Source: CAZDUZ01 sp964508755
Lineage (GTDB): Bacteria; Patescibacteriota; Dojkabacteria; SC72; JAFGCJ01
Direction: 5' to 3'
NCBI GenBank assembly: GCA_964508755.1
Contig: CAZDUZ010000048.1
Location: forward strand, 1-7,346
DNA length: 7,346 nt
Made by a program: the position numbers and the translations under genes. Of the stretch, positions 5,636 to 7,346 are shown one piece after another; position 1 is the stretch's first letter, and each line of letters opens with the position of its first letter. The notes beneath the pieces were generated by a model. The model was not told the DNA's origin, searched no databases, and saw nothing but the letters and a program-made list of their open reading frames with translations.

Positions 5636-5814
5636 TCACAACGTGGTGATTGGTCTTGATTGGAGAATGTAAATTTTCCCTTTTTCAATTGCCCATTCAA
5701 TATCCTGAGGAATATTGAATTTTTGTTCAATACTTATTGCTAGTTTAGATATTTCCTGAATCTAAGGTCTTCTGGAACAATTATTTCGGGATGTAATTTC
5801 TTGTGAAAGATCAT
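5636..5814 (-). pseudogene. Remnant of a PEP synthase / pyruvate phosphate dikinase N-terminal domain
   Basis: The minus-strand frame 5761-5636 encodes a short peptide containing IPQDIEWAIEKGKIYILQSR followed by PITTL and TGA. This is the well-known end of the PEP/pyruvate-binding (ATP-grasp-like) domain of phosphoenolpyruvate synthase and pyruvate phosphate dikinase. The full domain is over 300 residues; only about 40 residues are in frame here. An upstream TAG (5764-5762) interrupts it. A one-base shift recovers a plausible preceding piece (LHPEIIVPEDLRF) back to about 5814, which is less certain. No other part of the gene is visible between here and 5937, so this is a truncated, frameshifted relic. 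It lies between the 108-residue gene and the peptidase promoter. Confidence 0.75.
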
Positions 5815-5936
5815 TGAACTCAAAAATGATTAGTTAACTTGAAGTTTCCAATACGGAAATTTGTGATAAAAATTGATAAAAACACAAAAGACTTTTCTGA
5901 AGACTTTCCTAATTAAGATGAGAAGATAATAACCGC

Positions 5937-6263
5937 TTATAGATGTACTGACTGTAGTATCTCAATATAGTTTTGCAGCTTTGCAACCTTTTGACGGTTA
6001 AATTGTTCTTCATCGAGTCCAATGAGTCCAAGTTTTTTCGTGAAAACGGTTTCTTTTTCAACCAGTTTGGATAAAATGCTTTGCTTCTCATCTGGTATTG
6101 TTTCAAGGTGTTTGAGAGCAATTTCCATGCTGACAAAGTTGTCTAAAAACTGAACTGACTCAACCGCTTTCCAATAATCAATGCCATTTGTGATGAGTAT
6201 ATCCCTTATTTGGTCAAATAGTGGGGGAAGTTGGTCAGAGGTTGATGTCATTATTTTAGCCAT
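5937..6263 (-). CDS. Hypothetical helical protein (108 aa)
   Basis: This 108-residue protein has no recognised family. It is soluble-looking and predicted by eye to be mostly alpha-helical, with heptad-like stretches around residues 45-72 (ALKHLETIPDEKQSILSKLV) and 85-105 (EEQFNRQKVAKLQNYIEILQ), so a small helical bundle or coiled coil is likely. Its ATG at 6263 overlaps the stop of the 191-residue gene by 8 nt (ATGGCTAA), a layout typical of translational coupling; an alternative ATG lies four codons downstream. The pair is probably one operon, and the two proteins may act together. A frame at 5909-6136 is a shadow. The 122 nt after its stop, up to the dikinase remnant, show nothing identifiable and no convincing terminator. 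Confidence 0.7.
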   Translation of the reverse strand: MAKIMTSTSDQLPPLFDQIRDILITNGIDYWKAVESVQFLDNFVSMEIALKHLETIPDEKQSILSKLVEKETVFTKKLGLIGLDEEQFNRQKVAKLQNYIEILQSVHL

Positions 6264-6831
6264 TTAGTTCATTTTGTTGGGTCAATTGGTTGCTAGTTTG
6301 AGCGGTTGCAAGGACCTCATTTTCTTCTTGATCAGTGCGTTGCGGAGCGGTTGCTCGTTCTCCGCTTCTTTCAGTCTCTGGTCGTCTTCTCTCCGCCCTC
6401 ACCGTCCTGGTTGAAGCCTCATTTGCCAGTTGCGCAAGTAGCTGATCTATACCGTTTTCTATCCACACGCTCCCTTCTTCCGGTTGACTATCATCAGTAA
6501 TAGTTTCTTTTATAATCATTGATATCGTAGTAGCTCCAGCGGGTGGAGGCTGTGCAGCGGCAATTGCAATTGGTACTTGGTTGGCTTCCCGAAGTGCAAG
6601 AAACGAAACTAGATATACAACCTCGAGTGGCAATAATCCTAATGCTTTTCTTCGAATGCTTATACCTTTTTGTGGATCCCTTTCGATCCCCTTATCTTCT
6701 ATTTGTTCGTGAGGTTTAAAATGGCGTGCCAGTCTTGCCCTCCAGCCTTCATTCTCTTTTTGAGGTCCGTCGACCTTTGTTTCTGGCACTGATGTTGTTG
6801 AGGGGACCTCGGGTAGGCTTCCTTCTATCAT
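6256..6831 (-). CDS. Hypothetical protein with one possible membrane segment (191 aa)
   Basis: This frame runs from ATG 6831 to TAA 6256 and belongs to no family I recognise. Residues 1-60 are polar, Pro/Thr/Glu-rich then basic (WRARLARHFKP). A hydrophobic stretch LGLLPLEVVYLVSFLAL (64-80) is long enough for one membrane span, but it contains a Pro and a Glu, so this is uncertain. Basic residues before it (RRK) would place the N-terminus inside. After it comes an Ala/Pro linker (IAIAAAQPPPAGA), then a low-complexity tail rich in Arg, Glu, Thr and Gln (RAERRRPETERSGERA), probably disordered. The tail would face outside if the span is real. No clear ribosome binding site is seen. It overlaps the 108-residue gene by 8 nt. 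Plus-strand frames at 6306-6500 and 6726-6950 are shadows or chance. Confidence 0.65.
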   Translation of the reverse strand: MIEGSLPEVPSTTSVPETKVDGPQKENEGWRARLARHFKPHEQIEDKGIERDPQKGISIRRKALGLLPLEVVYLVSFLALREANQVPIAIAAAQPPPAGATTISMIIKETITDDSQPEEGSVWIENGIDQLLAQLANEASTRTVRAERRRPETERSGERATAPQRTDQEENEVLATAQTSNQLTQQNELNG

Positions 6832-7267
6832 TGTTCTATATGATAAATTTGCATATAACTCTACTTTTCAAGGCTGTACTAAAACAATGTGCTACTACCC
6901 TTTCAATATATTTGAAGTTGTTTGTTTTAGCAAGTGATCAAACAAGGTAAACACACTAAGATAGTCAAAGATATCTTTATTTTTAATATATACAAGCACG
7001 GACGCATGTCTACTACATGAGTGATATACGATAGGAAATTCAAAAAGGTGATCAACAAGAATTGTTAGTAATACATGTACAAATGAGTAACGGAGAGATA
7101 GTTAAGGCTATCCTAACGGCTTTCAAAAATAAATAATTAAATGATATTGTTGAACTTTCAGCCGATGGAAGTTCCTATGAAGATTTTCGGTCTATGTATT
7201 CTACATCAGTTATAGATGACTCTGTTTGAAAACTATAGTGCAGAGCTGTGTGGGGGATTGATCAAAT
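6832..7267. other. Gene-poor AT-rich stretch
   Basis: About 435 nt between the 191-residue gene and repeat copy 4 hold no intact gene I can support. The only protein-like signal is the interrupted plus-strand frame at 7035-7229, described separately. A TTGAAA (complement of 6868-6873) and TATCAT upstream of the 191-residue gene are about 20 nt apart, too wide for a good promoter. I see no RNA gene or terminator. Confidence 0.5.
7035..7229 (+). pseudogene. Possible broken small gene with an in-frame stop
   Basis: The plus-strand frame is open from 7035 to 7229 except for one TAA at 7134-7136. An ATG at 7083 gives MSNGEIVKAILTAFKNK, then the stop. After it the same frame continues with protein-like sequence (LNDIVELSADGSSYEDFRSM) and ends at TGA 7227-7229. 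The composition on both sides is similar and reads like coding sequence, which suggests a decayed gene. The stretch is short and chance cannot be excluded. I recognise no family. Confidence 0.3.
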
Positions 7268-7346
7268 GTGATAAGAATAATCGATAGAATTTGTTGGTTC
7301 AGAAATACATTTAACAAAGTTGGTCAGCGCTATGATATGGTTTGTA
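7268..7346 (-). repeat. Dispersed repeat, copy 4 (cut by window edge)
   Basis: The last 79 nt align without gaps to the first 79 nt of copy 3 at about 61% identity by hand count, with the best match at the right end (ATGATATGGTTTGTA, the left half of the dyad). The minus-strand frame reads TNHIIALTNFVKCISEPTNS and on to DYS. It keeps the TNxII motif and hydrophobic spacing of the family, but the stop is changed (TAA to TAT), so the frame runs on to a TGA a few codons later. The remaining 15 nt and any upstream gene lie beyond the window. Confidence 0.65.

Noticed and set aside
711..6831. Recoding of UGA, suggested by no complete gene ending in TGA
   Set aside because: The sample is small, the tRNA-Trp has a normal CCA anticodon, and reading TGA as sense does not improve any gene here.

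Overview
The window looks like an accessory stretch of a bacterial chromosome. All but one of the intact genes read on the minus strand, most proteins belong to no family I can name, and there are decayed genes and a dispersed repeat. Two things suggest, without proving, a reduced-genome bacterium of the Patescibacteria/CPR type. Most starts lack a Shine-Dalgarno sequence, and one has a promoter placed for a leaderless message. An isolated trpD-like gene also has no other tryptophan genes around it. All eight complete reading frames described here end in TAA or TAG, and the standard genetic code fits.

Layout, left to right. Positions 1-491 (minus) hold the start of an unknown gene that runs off the left edge. 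Positions 549-698 hold a 49-residue small protein gene with the only strong ribosome binding site seen. Positions 711-2079 hold one unknown protein of about 455 residues, apparently split by a +1 frameshift into 166- and 228-residue frames. A tRNA-Trp(CCA) lies at 2103-2176 and a minus-strand terminator hairpin at 2223-2251. Next come a TrpD-like phosphoribosyltransferase with altered active-site motifs (2467-3564, minus) and, divergent from it, a nucleoside deoxyribosyltransferase/DNPH1-like protein with a ribbon-helix-helix-like tail (3657-4217, plus). An S41-peptidase-like protein follows (4387-5565, minus) with a likely leaderless promoter, then a pyruvate-phosphate-dikinase N-domain remnant (5636-5814). 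An overlapping pair of unknown genes, one with a possible membrane segment, spans 5937-6831. Positions 6832-7267 are largely non-coding and contain a possible broken small gene.

The most notable signal is a same-orientation repeat family with copies at 546-639, 2363-2456, 4259-4352 and 7268 to the right edge. The three complete copies are exactly 94 nt, and the truncated fourth aligns over 79 nt without gaps. Copies 1-3 sit directly behind a minus-strand gene and share an open minus-strand frame of 30 codons plus TAA, with a motif RQ(E/G)WFTNxII. In copy 1 this frame is the C-terminal part of the small protein. In copies 2 and 3 there is no clear ATG and the frame runs back into the end of the upstream gene in its -1 frame. 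The core containing the dyad TGGTTTACAAACCA is conserved at nucleotide level. This family could be a small-protein gene with decaying duplicates, a mobile or cassette-like element, or a 3'-end RNA or DNA element.

No single pathway links the genes. The trpD-like and deoxyribosyltransferase-like genes share sugar-transfer chemistry and an intergenic region, but a functional link is inference.
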